Assembly: GCF_015461805.1 (NCBI RefSeq)
Contig: NZ_JACVZE010000006.1
Location: 359,336-423,335 of the forward strand
DNA from: Pseudomonas pisciculturae
GTDB taxonomy: Bacteria > Pseudomonadota > Gammaproteobacteria > Pseudomonadales > Pseudomonadaceae
Direction of reading: 5' to 3'
DNA: 64,000 nt
The stretch's first letter is position 1; each line of letters starts with the position of its first letter. Below the pieces are notes generated by a model. That model was not told the DNA's origin. It worked only from the letters and a program-made list of their open reading frames with translations, and made no database searches. The position numbers were made by a program, and so were the translations under genes. Shown here in pieces: positions 1 through 8,645 of the stretch.

Positions 1-452
1 CTGTCCCGATCCTACGGGTGGCCGGCGGCGCTGAAGCTGGCACTTCGAGCTTTATCGGCGCCAATACACTGAGCAGTGATCGGCCCGAACTGATTGCGGC
101 CAAGGTCATCGTCAGCGGTGGCCGCGCACTGGGCAGCAGCCAAAGTTATCAGCAGGTACTCACGCCGTTGGCGGACAAACTTGGCGCCGCACTGGGGGCC
201 AGCCGTGCAGCGGTGGATGCCGGATACGCACCCAACGACGCCCAGGTAGGGCAGACCGGCAAGATTGTCGCGCCTGATCTGTACATCGCCGTGGGCATCA
301 GTGGGGCCATACAGCACCTGGCGGGGATGAAAGATTCTAAGGTCATCGTGGCCATCAACAGCGACCCGGATGCGCCACTGTTTGGCGTCGCCGACTACGG
401 CATTGTCGGCGACTTGTACGAGCTGGTTCCGCAGCTCACCGCCGCCCTGTAG
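1..452 (+). CDS. etfA: Electron transfer flavoprotein alpha subunit, 3'-terminal part
   Basis: The reading frame is open from base 3, so the N-terminal part lies outside the window; 149 residues are visible. They match the FAD-binding C-terminal domain of EtfA: 'SRAAVDAGY', 'QVGQTGK', 'APDLYIAVGISGAIQHL' and 'IVAINSD', which in the family form the FAD pocket. EtfA pairs with EtfB to carry electrons from flavin dehydrogenases, such as dimethylglycine or acyl-CoA dehydrogenase, to ETF-quinone oxidoreductase. An ETF-QO gene lies at 3377-5032 and N-methylamine catabolic genes follow, so the likely partner is a demethylating dehydrogenase encoded upstream of the window. The family call is firm; the partner is inference. 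Confidence 0.93.
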   Translation, partial: VPILRVAGGAEAGTSSFIGANTLSSDRPELIAAKVIVSGGRALGSSQSYQQVLTPLADKLGAALGASRAAVDAGYAPNDAQVGQTGKIVAPDLYIAVGISGAIQHLAGMKDSKVIVAINSDPDAPLFGVADYGIVGDLYELVPQLTAAL

Positions 453-522
453 TACGCAACCTGCAAGAAAAGTCGGTATGTGTCATGCGTGATTCATTGT
501 CCATTCTAAAAGAGGCGCGATC

Positions 523-1563
523 ATGAAAAGAGTGACCAAAGGCGTGAGTGTCGGGGTATTCCTGGCCGCAGGTTTGCTGGCCAACACGGCAATGGCAGCG
601 ACGGGAAACACGTGGTGCGACAACAACAAGATGGTGCGCTTCGCCGAAGTTGGCTGGGACAGTGGCAAGTTTGAAACCGAGATCATTCGGCAGTTGATGG
701 AGCGGGGTTATGGCTGTCAGACCGAAACGGTGCCAGGGACTAATCCCATCACCATGGGGGCGTTGATCGGCGGCAAGCTGCAACTGTTTGTCGAGTACTG
801 GCAGGGCCGCACAGACACGATGGAGCAGGCGGCAAAAGATAAAAAAATTCAGTTTATTGGGTCGCTGGTCAAGGGCGGTGGTATCGAAGGTATCTACGTG
901 CCCGAGTATGTGATCAAGGGCGACCCCGTCAACGGCATCAAGCCAATGGCCCCCGACCTGAAAAGCGTCGCGGATTTGCCCAAGTACCAGGCCCTGTTCA
1001 AGGATCCGGAAGACCCGAAGATGGGCCGTTTCTTGAATTGCCCATCGGGCTGGAGTTGTGAAAAGGATAATAATCAGCGTATGAAGGCCTATGGCTTGAC
1101 GACGACCTACAACAACTTCCGACCTGGCACCGGGGCGGCCTTGGATGCGGCTATCGCCGGTGCTTTTCAGCGTAAACAAGCGCTGTTGTTCAGTTACTTT
1201 GAACCTTCCAGCATCCTCGGCAAGTACAAGTCCATTCGCCTGGAAGAACCCACCTGGACTGAAGACTGTTGGAAAACCATCAACGGCAGCACGCAAGACA
1301 ATCCGTGCGGCTCGGCTTCTCCGGCTACCAATTTGACCACGGCAGTCGCGATTGATTTTGCCGCGGCGAACCCCGGTCTGGTGGCATTGATCAGCAAGGT
1401 TGAACTGCCGATCACCACCGTCAACGAAGCCATCGCGGAAATGGCCGATAAGAAAATCCCGGCAGAAAAAATGGCTGAACAGTTTCTGCGCGACAACCCG
1501 TCGGTGTGGAAGGCCTGGGTGCCCGAGCAAATCGGCGCAACAATTCAAGCTTCGCTTAACTAA
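523..1563 (+). CDS. ABC transporter substrate-binding protein, glycine/proline betaine type (OpuAC family)
   Basis: This 346-residue protein starts at the ATG at 523. A Sec signal peptide (Lys/Arg start, hydrophobic core, 'NTAMAA' cleavage region) covers about residues 1-26, so the protein is periplasmic. The mature part begins with 'VRFAEVGWDSGKFETEII', as in OpuAC/ProX-like proteins that bind quaternary amines in an aromatic box; many Trp and Tyr residues are present. Several Cys occur (near 'NTWC', 'YGC', 'LNCPSGWSC', 'EDCW', 'NPCG'), which could form disulfides. Permease and ATPase genes follow directly. The ligand is inferred to be a betaine such as glycine betaine, stachydrine or carnitine, because a GbcA/Stc2-type demethylase lies nearby. 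Confidence 0.87.
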   Translation: MKRVTKGVSVGVFLAAGLLANTAMAATGNTWCDNNKMVRFAEVGWDSGKFETEIIRQLMERGYGCQTETVPGTNPITMGALIGGKLQLFVEYWQGRTDTMEQAAKDKKIQFIGSLVKGGGIEGIYVPEYVIKGDPVNGIKPMAPDLKSVADLPKYQALFKDPEDPKMGRFLNCPSGWSCEKDNNQRMKAYGLTTTYNNFRPGTGAALDAAIAGAFQRKQALLFSYFEPSSILGKYKSIRLEEPTWTEDCWKTINGSTQDNPCGSASPATNLTTAVAIDFAAANPGLVALISKVELPITTVNEAIAEMADKKIPAEKMAEQFLRDNPSVWKAWVPEQIGATIQASLN

Positions 1564-1572
1564 CTGAGTACC

Positions 1573-1606
1573 AGGGCCAACCTTATCGTTGGCCCTGCTG
1601 CTTTTT
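1573..1606 (+). terminator. Intra-operon hairpin with U-run (partial terminator)
   Basis: A perfect 9-bp stem pairs AGGGCCAAC (1573-1581) with GTTGGCCCT (1588-1596), with a 6-nt loop, followed by 'gctgcttttt'. It lies between the binding-protein stop codon and the permease ribosome-binding site. In ABC operons such a structure usually protects or terminates part of the message so that binding protein exceeds membrane components. That role is inferred here. Confidence 0.65.
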
Positions 1607-1615
1607 GGAGTGACT

Positions 1616-2488
1616 ATGGGCGGTATATTTATACCCTTGTCGGTAGAAGAGTGGATCAACCGCTTCTTCACAGCCGTCGTACAGGATTATGGAAGCTATT
1701 TCCAAGCGGTCAGCGACTTCGTCTTGGCGTGGGCCTTGTTACCGTTGGAGCAAGGCCTGCGCGCATTACCCGCCTGGACCATTCTCGCGCTGGTCGCGGT
1801 GCTGGCCTGGCTGGGCACGCGGCGGGTCATCACCACCCTGGCGTTGGTGGGGCTACTGTACCTGATCGGGTGCTTCGGCTTGTGGGACAAGCTGCTGCAA
1901 ACCCTGGCCATCATGCTGCTGTCGACTTTTCTGACCATTGTGATTGGTCTGCCGGTGGGTATCTGGATGTCCCGTAGCCGTTGGCTGAAAGTGCTGCTGG
2001 CGCCGGTGCTCGACATGATGCAGACCCTGCCGACCTTCGTGTACATGATCCCCGTGTTGATGCTGTTTGGCTTGGGCAAGGTGCCGGCGATTATTGCCAC
2101 GGTGATTTATGCGTTGCCGCCGCTGGTTCGGCTCACTGACCTGGGCATCCGCCAGGTGCCGTCGGACATGATCGAAGCTGGCCAGGCGTTCGGTTGCACA
2201 CGCAGCCAATTGCTCATCCGCGTGCAGTTGCCGCTGGCCCGGCACAGCATCATGGCCGGCATCAACCAGTCGATCATGATGGCCTTGGCCATGGTGGTCA
2301 TTGCGTCGATGATCGGCGCACGTGGGCTGGGCGAAGACGTGCTAGCCGGCATCAACAATCTGGATATCGGCAAAGGCATGCAGGCAGGTCTGGCCATTGT
2401 CATCCTGGCGATCGTCATCGATCGGATCAGTCAGTCCTTCGGGCGCAGCAAACGCGAACGTCGCATCAAGTCGGGTTACGGATCATGA
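1616..2488 (+). CDS. ABC transporter permease, betaine type (ProW/OpuAB family)
   Basis: I chose the ATG at 1616 because GGAG lies 5 nt upstream; an in-frame TTG at 1589 would start inside the hairpin. The 290-residue protein has several hydrophobic segments. The binding-protein-dependent permease signature lies around 'DMIEAGQAFGCTRSQLLIRV' followed by 'LPLARHSIMAGINQ', the EAA-loop region that contacts the ATPase. ProW/OpuAB permeases move betaines across the inner membrane. Its stop overlaps the ATPase start (ATGA at 2485), so the two are translationally coupled. The family assignment is secure; the substrate is inferred from the neighbours. Confidence 0.88.
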   Translation: MGGIFIPLSVEEWINRFFTAVVQDYGSYFQAVSDFVLAWALLPLEQGLRALPAWTILALVAVLAWLGTRRVITTLALVGLLYLIGCFGLWDKLLQTLAIMLLSTFLTIVIGLPVGIWMSRSRWLKVLLAPVLDMMQTLPTFVYMIPVLMLFGLGKVPAIIATVIYALPPLVRLTDLGIRQVPSDMIEAGQAFGCTRSQLLIRVQLPLARHSIMAGINQSIMMALAMVVIASMIGARGLGEDVLAGINNLDIGKGMQAGLAIVILAIVIDRISQSFGRSKRERRIKSGYGS

Positions 2489-3312
2489 GCACTGCGGTTC
2501 TGGAAGTTAAAGATGTTTTCAAGGTGTTCGGCGACGAGCCTGCGGCTGTACGCCGGGCCATCGAGTTGGCTAAAGCAGGCCATGACAAGCAGGCGATTAT
2601 GGAGGGCAGTGGTTGTACGGTGGGTGTGAACAACGTCTCTATGACCATCAATAAGGCCGAAATCTACGTGATCATGGGCCTGTCAGGCTCGGGCAAGTCC
2701 ACCTTGGTACGCCACTTCAACCGCCTGATCGAGCCCACGTCGGGGCAGATCCTGCTCCACGGCAAGAATATCCTTGAACTGTCGGACACCGACCTGCGCA
2801 CTGTGCGCCGCGAACAGATCAGCATGGTGTTCCAGAGTTTTGCGCTGCTGCCGCACAAGACGGTGGTGGAAAACATTGCCTTTGGCTTGATGGTCCGCGG
2901 TGAAGACAAACGCCTGAGCGAACGCAAGGCGTTGCACTGGATCGACGGCAAGCTGGGGCTCAAGGGGTTTGGTGACAAGTACCCGGATGAACTCTCTGGC
3001 GGCATGCGCCAGCGTGTCGGGTTGGCGCGGGCACTGGTGGCTGAAACCGATGTGGTGCTGCTGGATGAAGCCTTCAGTGCCTTGGACCCACTGATTCGCA
3101 ACGAGATGCAGGACATTCTCTTGGATATCCAGAAAGAGATGCACAAAACCCTGATTTTCATCACCCACGATCTCGACGAGGCGCTGAAGATCGGCACGCG
3201 TATCGCGATCATGAAAGATGGGCGGGTGGTCCAGGAGGGCACGCCTAACGAGATCATGAACCACCCGGCCGACGACTACGTAAGACGCTTCGTGGAAAAG
3301 CGCGGCCACTGA
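2485..3312 (+). CDS. ABC transporter ATP-binding protein, betaine type without CBS domains (ProV/OpuAA family)
   Basis: The 275-residue protein starts at the ATG that overlaps the permease stop. The N-terminal 'VFKVFGDEP' and the insert before 'VGVNNVSM' are ProV-like. Walker A GLSGSGKST is at 65-73, the signature LSGGMRQ at 170-176, Walker B residues Asp194/Glu195 in 'LLDEAFSALDP', and 'ITHD' supplies the switch His. The protein stops shortly after the nucleotide-binding domain, whereas ProV and OpuAA are about 400 residues and carry tandem CBS domains. In OpuA these sense ionic strength. Their absence fits a nutrient importer rather than an osmotic one (inference). Confidence 0.9.
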   Translation: MSTAVLEVKDVFKVFGDEPAAVRRAIELAKAGHDKQAIMEGSGCTVGVNNVSMTINKAEIYVIMGLSGSGKSTLVRHFNRLIEPTSGQILLHGKNILELSDTDLRTVRREQISMVFQSFALLPHKTVVENIAFGLMVRGEDKRLSERKALHWIDGKLGLKGFGDKYPDELSGGMRQRVGLARALVAETDVVLLDEAFSALDPLIRNEMQDILLDIQKEMHKTLIFITHDLDEALKIGTRIAIMKDGRVVQEGTPNEIMNHPADDYVRRFVEKRGH

Positions 3313-3329
3313 TTCTCTCTTCCTTCAGG

Positions 3330-3371
3330 CTGCACGAGGTTTCCACTCCTTTGCTCGTGCAGTCCTTTTTT
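3330..3371 (+). terminator. Rho-independent terminator of the importer operon
   Basis: The arms CTGCACGAG (3330-3338) and CTCGTGCAG (3354-3362) form a perfect 9-bp stem with a 15-nt loop, followed by 'tcctttttt'. It sits between the convergent ATPase and ETF-QO genes. Confidence 0.8.
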
Positions 3372-3376
3372 CGTGC

Positions 3377-5032
3377 CTACATGTTGGCGTAGTTAGGGCC
3401 ACCTGAACCTTCAGGCGGTGTCCAGGTGATGTTCTGTGCCGGGTCCTTGATGTCGCAGGTTTTACAGTGCACACAGTTCTGCGCGTTGATCTGGAACCTG
3501 GGCAATGCGCCTTCCACCTCGACGATCTCGTACACGCCGGCAGGGCAATAGCGTTGCGCGGGTTCGGCGAACAACGGCAGATTTTTATCCAGGGGCATGC
3601 GGGGGTCCGCCAGTTTCAAATGAACTGGTTGGTTTTCTTCATGATGGGTATTGGAGAGGAACACCGAGGACAGCTTGTCGAAACTCAGCTTGCCGTCGGG
3701 CTTGGGGTAGTCGATGACCTTGGCGTCCTTGGCCAGCTGCAGTTGTAGATGATCGGGCTGTGTGTCACGCAGGGTGAAGGGTAGCTTGCCGTTGAACAGG
3801 TTCTGTTCGACAAAGTTGTAAGCGTTGCCCAGGTACAGGCCGTATTTGTGAATCGCCGCGCCGAAACTGCGACTGTTGTACAGCTCGTCATAGACCCAGC
3901 TCTGGCGGAATACGTCTGCGTAGTGAGTCAGTTCGGTACCGGCTGGCGTGTCTGTCACCAGCGCCTCGATGATGCACTCGGCGGCGAGCATGCCCGATTT
4001 CATCGCGGTATGGCTGCCCTTGATCTTGGAAAAATTCAAGGTGCCGGCATCGCAACCGATCAGCAACCCCCCGGGAAAACTCATCTTCGGCAATGCATTC
4101 AACCCGCCTTTCGTGATTGCCCGGGCGCCATAGGCGACCCGACGACCACCCGTGAGGTAACGCGCGATAACGGGGTGATGTTTGTAGCGCTGGAACTCAT
4201 GAAACGGCGAGAGGTAGGGGTTGCGATAAGACAGATCGACGATCAGGCCGACCACGACCTGATGGCCTTCCAAGTGATACAGGAACGACCCACCGGGGTT
4301 GCTATCGTCCAGTGGCCAGCCTGCCGTGTGCACCACTAGGCCGGCCTCGTGCAGGCTGGGGTCAATGTCCCACACTTCCTTGATGCCGATGCCGTAGTGC
4401 TGGGCGTCGGCGTTGCGGGCGAGGTCAAAGTGTTGCTGCAGCTGCTTGCCCAGATGGCCACGACACCCTTCGGCGAACACCGTGTGGGTGGCTCTTAACT
4501 CCATGCCCGGTGTGTACTGGCCGGGCTTGGGCTGACCGTTCCGATCAATGCCCAGATCGCCCGTGACGATGCCGCGCACGATGCCGGCCTCATCAATGAT
4601 CGCCTCCTGCGCAGTGAAACCGGGATAGATCTCAACGCCCAATGCTTCAGCCTGCTGTGCGAGCCAGCGACACAGGTTGGCCAGGGAAATAATATAGTTT
4701 CCCTGGTTGTGCATGGTCTTGGGGACGAGTACATCAGGCAGCTTTAGCGCACGTGCGGCATCTCTGAGTACGTAGAGCTCATCGCGCTTGACCGGCGTGT
4801 GCAGGGGCGCACCGGTGGACTTCCAGTCGGGGAACAGTTCGTCGAGCGCCCTTGGCTCGAAGATGGCGCCGGACAAAATATGTGCGCCTACCTCCGAGCC
4901 TTTTTCCACCACGCAGACAGACAGTGGTCTGCCCAATTGTGGTTCCATCTGTTTAAGCCGACAGGCGGTGGCCAGGCCCGCTGGGCCTGCCCCCACGATC
5001 ACGACATCAAACTCCATGTGTTCACGCTGCAC
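3377..5032 (-). CDS. etfD: Electron transfer flavoprotein-ubiquinone oxidoreductase (ETF-QO)
   Basis: ETF-QO takes electrons from reduced ETF and passes them to membrane quinone. The N-terminal dinucleotide motif 'VVIVGAGPAGLA' binds FAD. The C-terminal ferredoxin-like part has Cys496 followed by Cys520, Cys523 and Cys526 for the 4Fe-4S cluster. I prefer the GTG at 5032 (551 residues): GAGGAA lies 6 nt upstream, and the N-terminus then resembles 'MEREYMEFDVV' as I recall it for Pseudomonas homologues. Alternatives are a GTG at 5071 and an ATG at 5017. It ends the minus-strand run that contains the Rieske demethylase and complements the etfA part at 1-452, so both ETF steps are encoded here. 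Confidence 0.93.
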   Translation of the reverse strand: MQREHMEFDVVIVGAGPAGLATACRLKQMEPQLGRPLSVCVVEKGSEVGAHILSGAIFEPRALDELFPDWKSTGAPLHTPVKRDELYVLRDAARALKLPDVLVPKTMHNQGNYIISLANLCRWLAQQAEALGVEIYPGFTAQEAIIDEAGIVRGIVTGDLGIDRNGQPKPGQYTPGMELRATHTVFAEGCRGHLGKQLQQHFDLARNADAQHYGIGIKEVWDIDPSLHEAGLVVHTAGWPLDDSNPGGSFLYHLEGHQVVVGLIVDLSYRNPYLSPFHEFQRYKHHPVIARYLTGGRRVAYGARAITKGGLNALPKMSFPGGLLIGCDAGTLNFSKIKGSHTAMKSGMLAAECIIEALVTDTPAGTELTHYADVFRQSWVYDELYNSRSFGAAIHKYGLYLGNAYNFVEQNLFNGKLPFTLRDTQPDHLQLQLAKDAKVIDYPKPDGKLSFDKLSSVFLSNTHHEENQPVHLKLADPRMPLDKNLPLFAEPAQRYCPAGVYEIVEVEGALPRFQINAQNCVHCKTCDIKDPAQNITWTPPEGSGGPNYANM

Positions 5033-5076
5033 TGCACGTTCCTCTTGTTTTTTTTGGGTGTCGGGGCTCACCGCGC

Positions 5077-5703
5077 TCAGCTGTGGCCGAGATAACGGGA
5101 GGGTTTGAAGTTCAGAATCATCAGCACGTTAACCAGCACGCAGCCCAATAATGAGTACAGAACGGCACTCACCGGGGCGATCAGTAAGGCACTCAGGAGG
5201 ATGGCTACGTCGATCGCCATCTGAGTTTTACCTGCATTGATGCGGTATTTGGCTTGCCAGTGCAGCACCAAAATGTTCACCCCGCCCAGGCTTGCACCAT
5301 GCCTGAACACGATGATGAACCCCAGGCCGATCAAGCCCCCGCCCATCAGCGCCGCGAACAAGGGATGCAGTTCGTTGAACGAGACCCAGCGGGGCAACTG
5401 GTCGGTGAGCAAGGCCAGCGAGCTGATGGCGATCAGGGTACGGATGATGAAGGCCAGGCCCATGCGTTTGTAACCCAGCCAGTAGAAGGGCAGGTTGATA
5501 GCGAACAACGCCAGCCCGATTGTCCAGCCGGTGAAGTAGTGCGTGAGCAAGGCCAACCCGGTGGCGCCTCCGGTAATCAGCGTGCATTTAGCGTACATAT
5601 TCAACGCTAGTGCGATCAGCGCGGTACCGATCACGATGGCTTGCGTGTCTTCCAGTAGGGTGTGCTTGTGCTCGATGGCGGGGGTTTTAAGTGCAGCTAA
5701 CAT
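5077..5703 (-). CDS. YitT-family multi-pass membrane protein
   Basis: The start is taken at the ATG at 5703 (208 residues, beginning MLAALKT). The frame stays open further upstream but that part is low-complexity and not membrane-like. About five or six hydrophobic helices are visible, with 'LITGGATGLALLTHY' and 'FRHGASLGGVNILVLHWQ', typical of YitT/DUF161 proteins. Their biochemical function is not established. The gene lies between the demethylase reductase and ETF-QO on the same strand, with only 44 nt to ETF-QO. It may therefore be cotranscribed and could transport a related metabolite, but that is only a guess from position. Confidence 0.78.
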   Translation of the reverse strand: MLAALKTPAIEHKHTLLEDTQAIVIGTALIALALNMYAKCTLITGGATGLALLTHYFTGWTIGLALFAINLPFYWLGYKRMGLAFIIRTLIAISSLALLTDQLPRWVSFNELHPLFAALMGGGLIGLGFIIVFRHGASLGGVNILVLHWQAKYRINAGKTQMAIDVAILLSALLIAPVSAVLYSLLGCVLVNVLMILNFKPSRYLGHS

Positions 5704-5866
5704 GCGTCGACATCCGATGTATTCCGCTGGGACGGGAATAGTTGAAAGGTTCCCGGACGCTGCACCGCCCCACGGGCGGGGTTTAGCGCGACCGGTTCTT
5801 AAGCAGTCGGTGACCAGAGGTCGAAGTCTTCTTGTCGTTGTTTGTTGGGTGGGACGGCTTATCGGC

Positions 5867-6886
5867 CTACAGCTCAATGTCCAGGTCGGTCACCGGGCGA
5901 TAACAGCACGCCAGTGCCCAACCTTGCTCCAGCTCGCCATCTTCTAGCCCACCGTCATCTTGACCGGTGACTTGCCCGTGCAATATTCGGACCTTGCAGG
6001 TGCCGCATATACCGGCCTCACACGAGTAGGGCACATAGACACCGGCTTCACGTGCAGCGTCGAGTAAGGTCTGGTCACCCCGGCAATGGGCTTGCGTGCC
6101 GTCTGCGGTAAAGGTGAGGGTGTAATGTTCGCGCTGTGCCGCCTCGTCCACTTCACCGAAAGGGTGCGTGCCGACCTCGAAGCTTTCCTGCTGATAGTGC
6201 GCGTGCGGAACGCCCAGTGCATGAGCCAGGGCCTGGACATGGCGCATGAAACCATCGGGGCCACAGCACAGGACTTGACGTTCGTGCAGGTCGGGAACCT
6301 GCGTTGCCAGCCCCGCGACCGTTAGCCGGCCGTGCTCACTGCTGGATCGCAAATGCAGCGTGAACCCTGGGTGGTGGGCGTAGCCACGCAACTCATCGAT
6401 GAACAGCCACTCACTGGCTTCGCGGGCGCACTGGATGAACGCAATGTCCAGCGCGCAGCCACTGGCGACCAGCCAGCGCGCCATCGATAACACCGGCGTG
6501 ATGCCGACGCCGCCCGCGAAAAACGCGTATTTTTCCGGGCGAGTGTCAGCGATATGGAACCTGCCCGCCGGGGGCAGCGCATGGATCCGCGTACCCGGCA
6601 CCAGGTGCTGATGCAGCCAATTGGAGGCCAGCCCGCCGTCTTTGACCTTTACCGTAATCGCCAGTTGTTCCTGCGCGGTGTCGTCCAACGGCGCGGACGA
6701 GACGGTGTAGCAGCGGCGCACTGGCGCACCATCGATCTCCAACAGCAGGGTGATGAACTGTCCCGCCAGGTACGCGGGTAAGGTGCCGGGGATGACGGGC
6801 TTGAACGTGAACGTACGCACATTCGCCGTTTCCGGCGTGACGCCCGTGCACTCCAGCTCAATGGCGTTGGGATCAGCGACCATCAT
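5867..6886 (-). CDS. GbcB-type ferredoxin reductase of a Rieske demethylase
   Basis: This 339-residue flavin and iron-sulfur reductase passes electrons from NAD(P)H to the neighbouring oxygenase. The domains are an FAD-binding barrel with 'RRCYTVSS' near residue 80, a nucleotide-binding domain with 'GGVGITPVLSMAR' and 'CCGPDGFM', and a C-terminal plant-type 2Fe-2S domain with Cys289, Cys294, Cys297 and Cys327 or 328. The start is taken at the ATG at 6886 (a second ATG follows directly) because GAAGGA lies upstream; it overlaps the end of the oxygenase gene, so the pair is translationally coupled. It is close to GbcB of glycine betaine demethylation and to the stachydrine system reductase. Confidence 0.88.
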   Translation of the reverse strand: MMVADPNAIELECTGVTPETANVRTFTFKPVIPGTLPAYLAGQFITLLLEIDGAPVRRCYTVSSAPLDDTAQEQLAITVKVKDGGLASNWLHQHLVPGTRIHALPPAGRFHIADTRPEKYAFFAGGVGITPVLSMARWLVASGCALDIAFIQCAREASEWLFIDELRGYAHHPGFTLHLRSSSEHGRLTVAGLATQVPDLHERQVLCCGPDGFMRHVQALAHALGVPHAHYQQESFEVGTHPFGEVDEAAQREHYTLTFTADGTQAHCRGDQTLLDAAREAGVYVPYSCEAGICGTCKVRILHGQVTGQDDGGLEDGELEQGWALACCYRPVTDLDIEL

Positions 6887-8108
6887 TGAGTCCTTCGCGC
6901 AGGGCGGCCAGGTACCAATCGATAAACGCGAGTACGCCATACTCAAAATATTGCGAGTAGGGGCCTGGTCGGTAGCTGGGAGAGTTAATGCCTAACTGAT
7001 TGTTCTCGGCCAGCGTGCGGTCCTGGTCGTTGGTCGCGAGCCACACCTTGGTCAGTTTTTCCAAGTCGTAATCGACACCCTCAACAGCGTCCTTGTGCAC
7101 CATCCACTTGGTGGTCACAGCAGTGCGCTGGGCATCTAACGGCAGCACGCGAAACGCCAGGGCATGGTCACCCAGCGCATGGTTCCAGGTGTTTGGAAAG
7201 TGCAGCAAGCGCACAGAACCCACGTCAAAGTCCGGCAGTTCACCCATCAGTCGTGACGAGGCGGGCTGGCCGTCCATGGTGAAGGACAAGCCACGCGCCA
7301 TCGGTACCCGCACAATCTGCCAACCGCTATCGGCACCTTTGATCAGCTTATAGGGCAGGTTCTGGCCCACCCAGCGCTGTTCGTCTGCCTGGCTTTTTTG
7401 CACATAGGCCGGGCTGCATTTTGGATCGCTGGTGTCTTCCACTTCGGCAATCGTTTTGAGCAGTTCTGGGTGGCTACCGGCGCAGTGGTAGCACTCGCGA
7501 TTGTTCTCGACCACTAACTTCCAGTTGGCGTTTTCAATGATGGTCGATTCGAACACCACTTTGGCGCTGGATAGCTGATGCGGCTGTAGGTAAGGCGCTA
7601 TCCCGAATTTAAAGGCCTCGAACGGCGTCGGCTCAGCCGCAAAGTTGATAAAGATATAGCCCCCGACCGACTCGACGTGAATCGGGTTGAGCCCGTGCTC
7701 GGTCTTGTCGAAGTCGTCGCCCATTTCCTTGGCAAACAGCAATTTCCCCTGACTGTCATAAGTCCACTGATGGTACGGGCACGTCAGGTTGCGGGACTTG
7801 CCCTTGTCCGCGCTGCACAGGCGTGAACCCCGGTGGCGACAGGTGTTATGAAAGGCGCGCACAGCCCCATCATGACTGCGGATAATGATCGCAGAGGCTT
7901 CACCCAGATCCAGCTTGAACCACATCCCGGGTTCGCCGAGCTCGCATTCCAAGCCGGCGAAAATCCATTGTTTGAACCACAAGGCCTCCAGTTCGGCTTG
8001 GAACACCGTGGTGTCCTTATAAAACGCTTGTGCGAGTGAATAGCCTGGTCGATGTTCATTGATCAGGCGTTCCACAGGGGTGCCCAGGCAATCAGCGTTG
8101 GTGTTCAT
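6873..8108 (-). CDS. Rieske oxygenase, GbcA/Stc2-type quaternary-amine N-demethylase
   Basis: This 411-residue oxygenase alpha subunit is preceded by AAGGAG. The Rieske 2Fe-2S ligands are Cys90-x-His92 and Cys110-x2-His113 ('CPYHQWTY'). The catalytic domain has 'NNRECYHCAGSHPELL', in which His208 and His213 bind the mononuclear iron. The C-terminal stretches 'HKDAVEGVDYD' and 'ATNDQDRTLAENNQLGIN' match my memory of GbcA, which oxidatively removes one methyl from glycine betaine to give dimethylglycine and formaldehyde; Stc2 does the same to stachydrine. It is probably a GbcA paralogue. The sequence alone does not settle which betaine it uses. Confidence 0.88.
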   Translation of the reverse strand: MNTNADCLGTPVERLINEHRPGYSLAQAFYKDTTVFQAELEALWFKQWIFAGLECELGEPGMWFKLDLGEASAIIIRSHDGAVRAFHNTCRHRGSRLCSADKGKSRNLTCPYHQWTYDSQGKLLFAKEMGDDFDKTEHGLNPIHVESVGGYIFINFAAEPTPFEAFKFGIAPYLQPHQLSSAKVVFESTIIENANWKLVVENNRECYHCAGSHPELLKTIAEVEDTSDPKCSPAYVQKSQADEQRWVGQNLPYKLIKGADSGWQIVRVPMARGLSFTMDGQPASSRLMGELPDFDVGSVRLLHFPNTWNHALGDHALAFRVLPLDAQRTAVTTKWMVHKDAVEGVDYDLEKLTKVWLATNDQDRTLAENNQLGINSPSYRPGPYSQYFEYGVLAFIDWYLAALREGLNDGR

Positions 8109-8121
8109 TCCTCACTCCTTA

Positions 8122-8143
8122 GGCCTGGCCGGGATGCCAGGCC
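8122..8143 (-). other. Intercistronic hairpin upstream of the demethylase gene
   Basis: The perfect arms GGCCTGGC (8122-8129) and GCCAGGCC (8136-8143) are separated by 6 nt. On the minus strand the hairpin lies just before the AAGGAG of the oxygenase gene and has no U-run. It is more likely an mRNA-stability or processing structure than a terminator. Confidence 0.5.
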
Positions 8144-8150
8144 GTTCTGA

Positions 8151-8513
8151 TCAGCGGTAAATCACAATGGCGATGCAGCCTGTGGCAGACCAGGCGCGAT
8201 GCGGTGTGCCTCGCGGGCGAATGCAATAGTCACCGGGCTGGTAGGTGCCGTGGTCATCCTCAAAGCAACCATCGAGGACAAAGATCTCCTCGGACTGGGT
8301 GGGATGCGCGTGGGGTTCGGTGCGCGTACCCGGTTCCAGCTTCATCAGGGCGGTGCACGCTGGGCCGGACGGAGGGTGCAGGGTTGCCTGCAACACGCCG
8401 GGGGTGGCTGTCGGCAGCCATCGGGTTGTGCTGAAGTCCATGGGGGCCAATCTCGTTGCGTCTAAGGGCGTTTTGGCCACCTTAGCCAGCGAGGGCAGGT
8501 TTGTTTCAGTCAA
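8151..8513 (-). CDS. Small cupin-domain protein
   Basis: This is a 120-residue single-domain cupin. Cupin motif 1 is seen in 'TRTEPHAHPTQSEEIFVLDG' (two His and a Glu as metal ligands), and motif 2 in 'GDYCIRPRGTPHR'. It resembles ChrR-like and other small metal-binding cupins. The reaction is unknown. It lies 42 nt upstream of the demethylase gene on the same strand and is probably cotranscribed. The only start covering the whole domain is the TTG at 8513, which has no clear ribosome-binding site; a later start such as the ATG at 8441 is possible. The N-terminus is therefore uncertain. Confidence 0.72.
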   Translation of the reverse strand: MTETNLPSLAKVAKTPLDATRLAPMDFSTTRWLPTATPGVLQATLHPPSGPACTALMKLEPGTRTEPHAHPTQSEEIFVLDGCFEDDHGTYQPGDYCIRPRGTPHRAWSATGCIAIVIYR

Positions 8514-8645
8514 ATCTGGCGGTGTGGATGCACTGGGCTTGAGCGTTAGCCGCGTGATAGCAGGGGGAGGGTGGTGGGCAGCAGGGCGCAGCGATCTAGC
8601 CGACTCGACATGGGAGAGTCATTCGTGGGATTGGCTTTGCTGGTA

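Noticed and set aside
436..1671. Minus-strand frame opposite the betaine binding protein
   Set aside because: The plus-strand gene has a signal peptide and family motifs; the antisense frame has neither.
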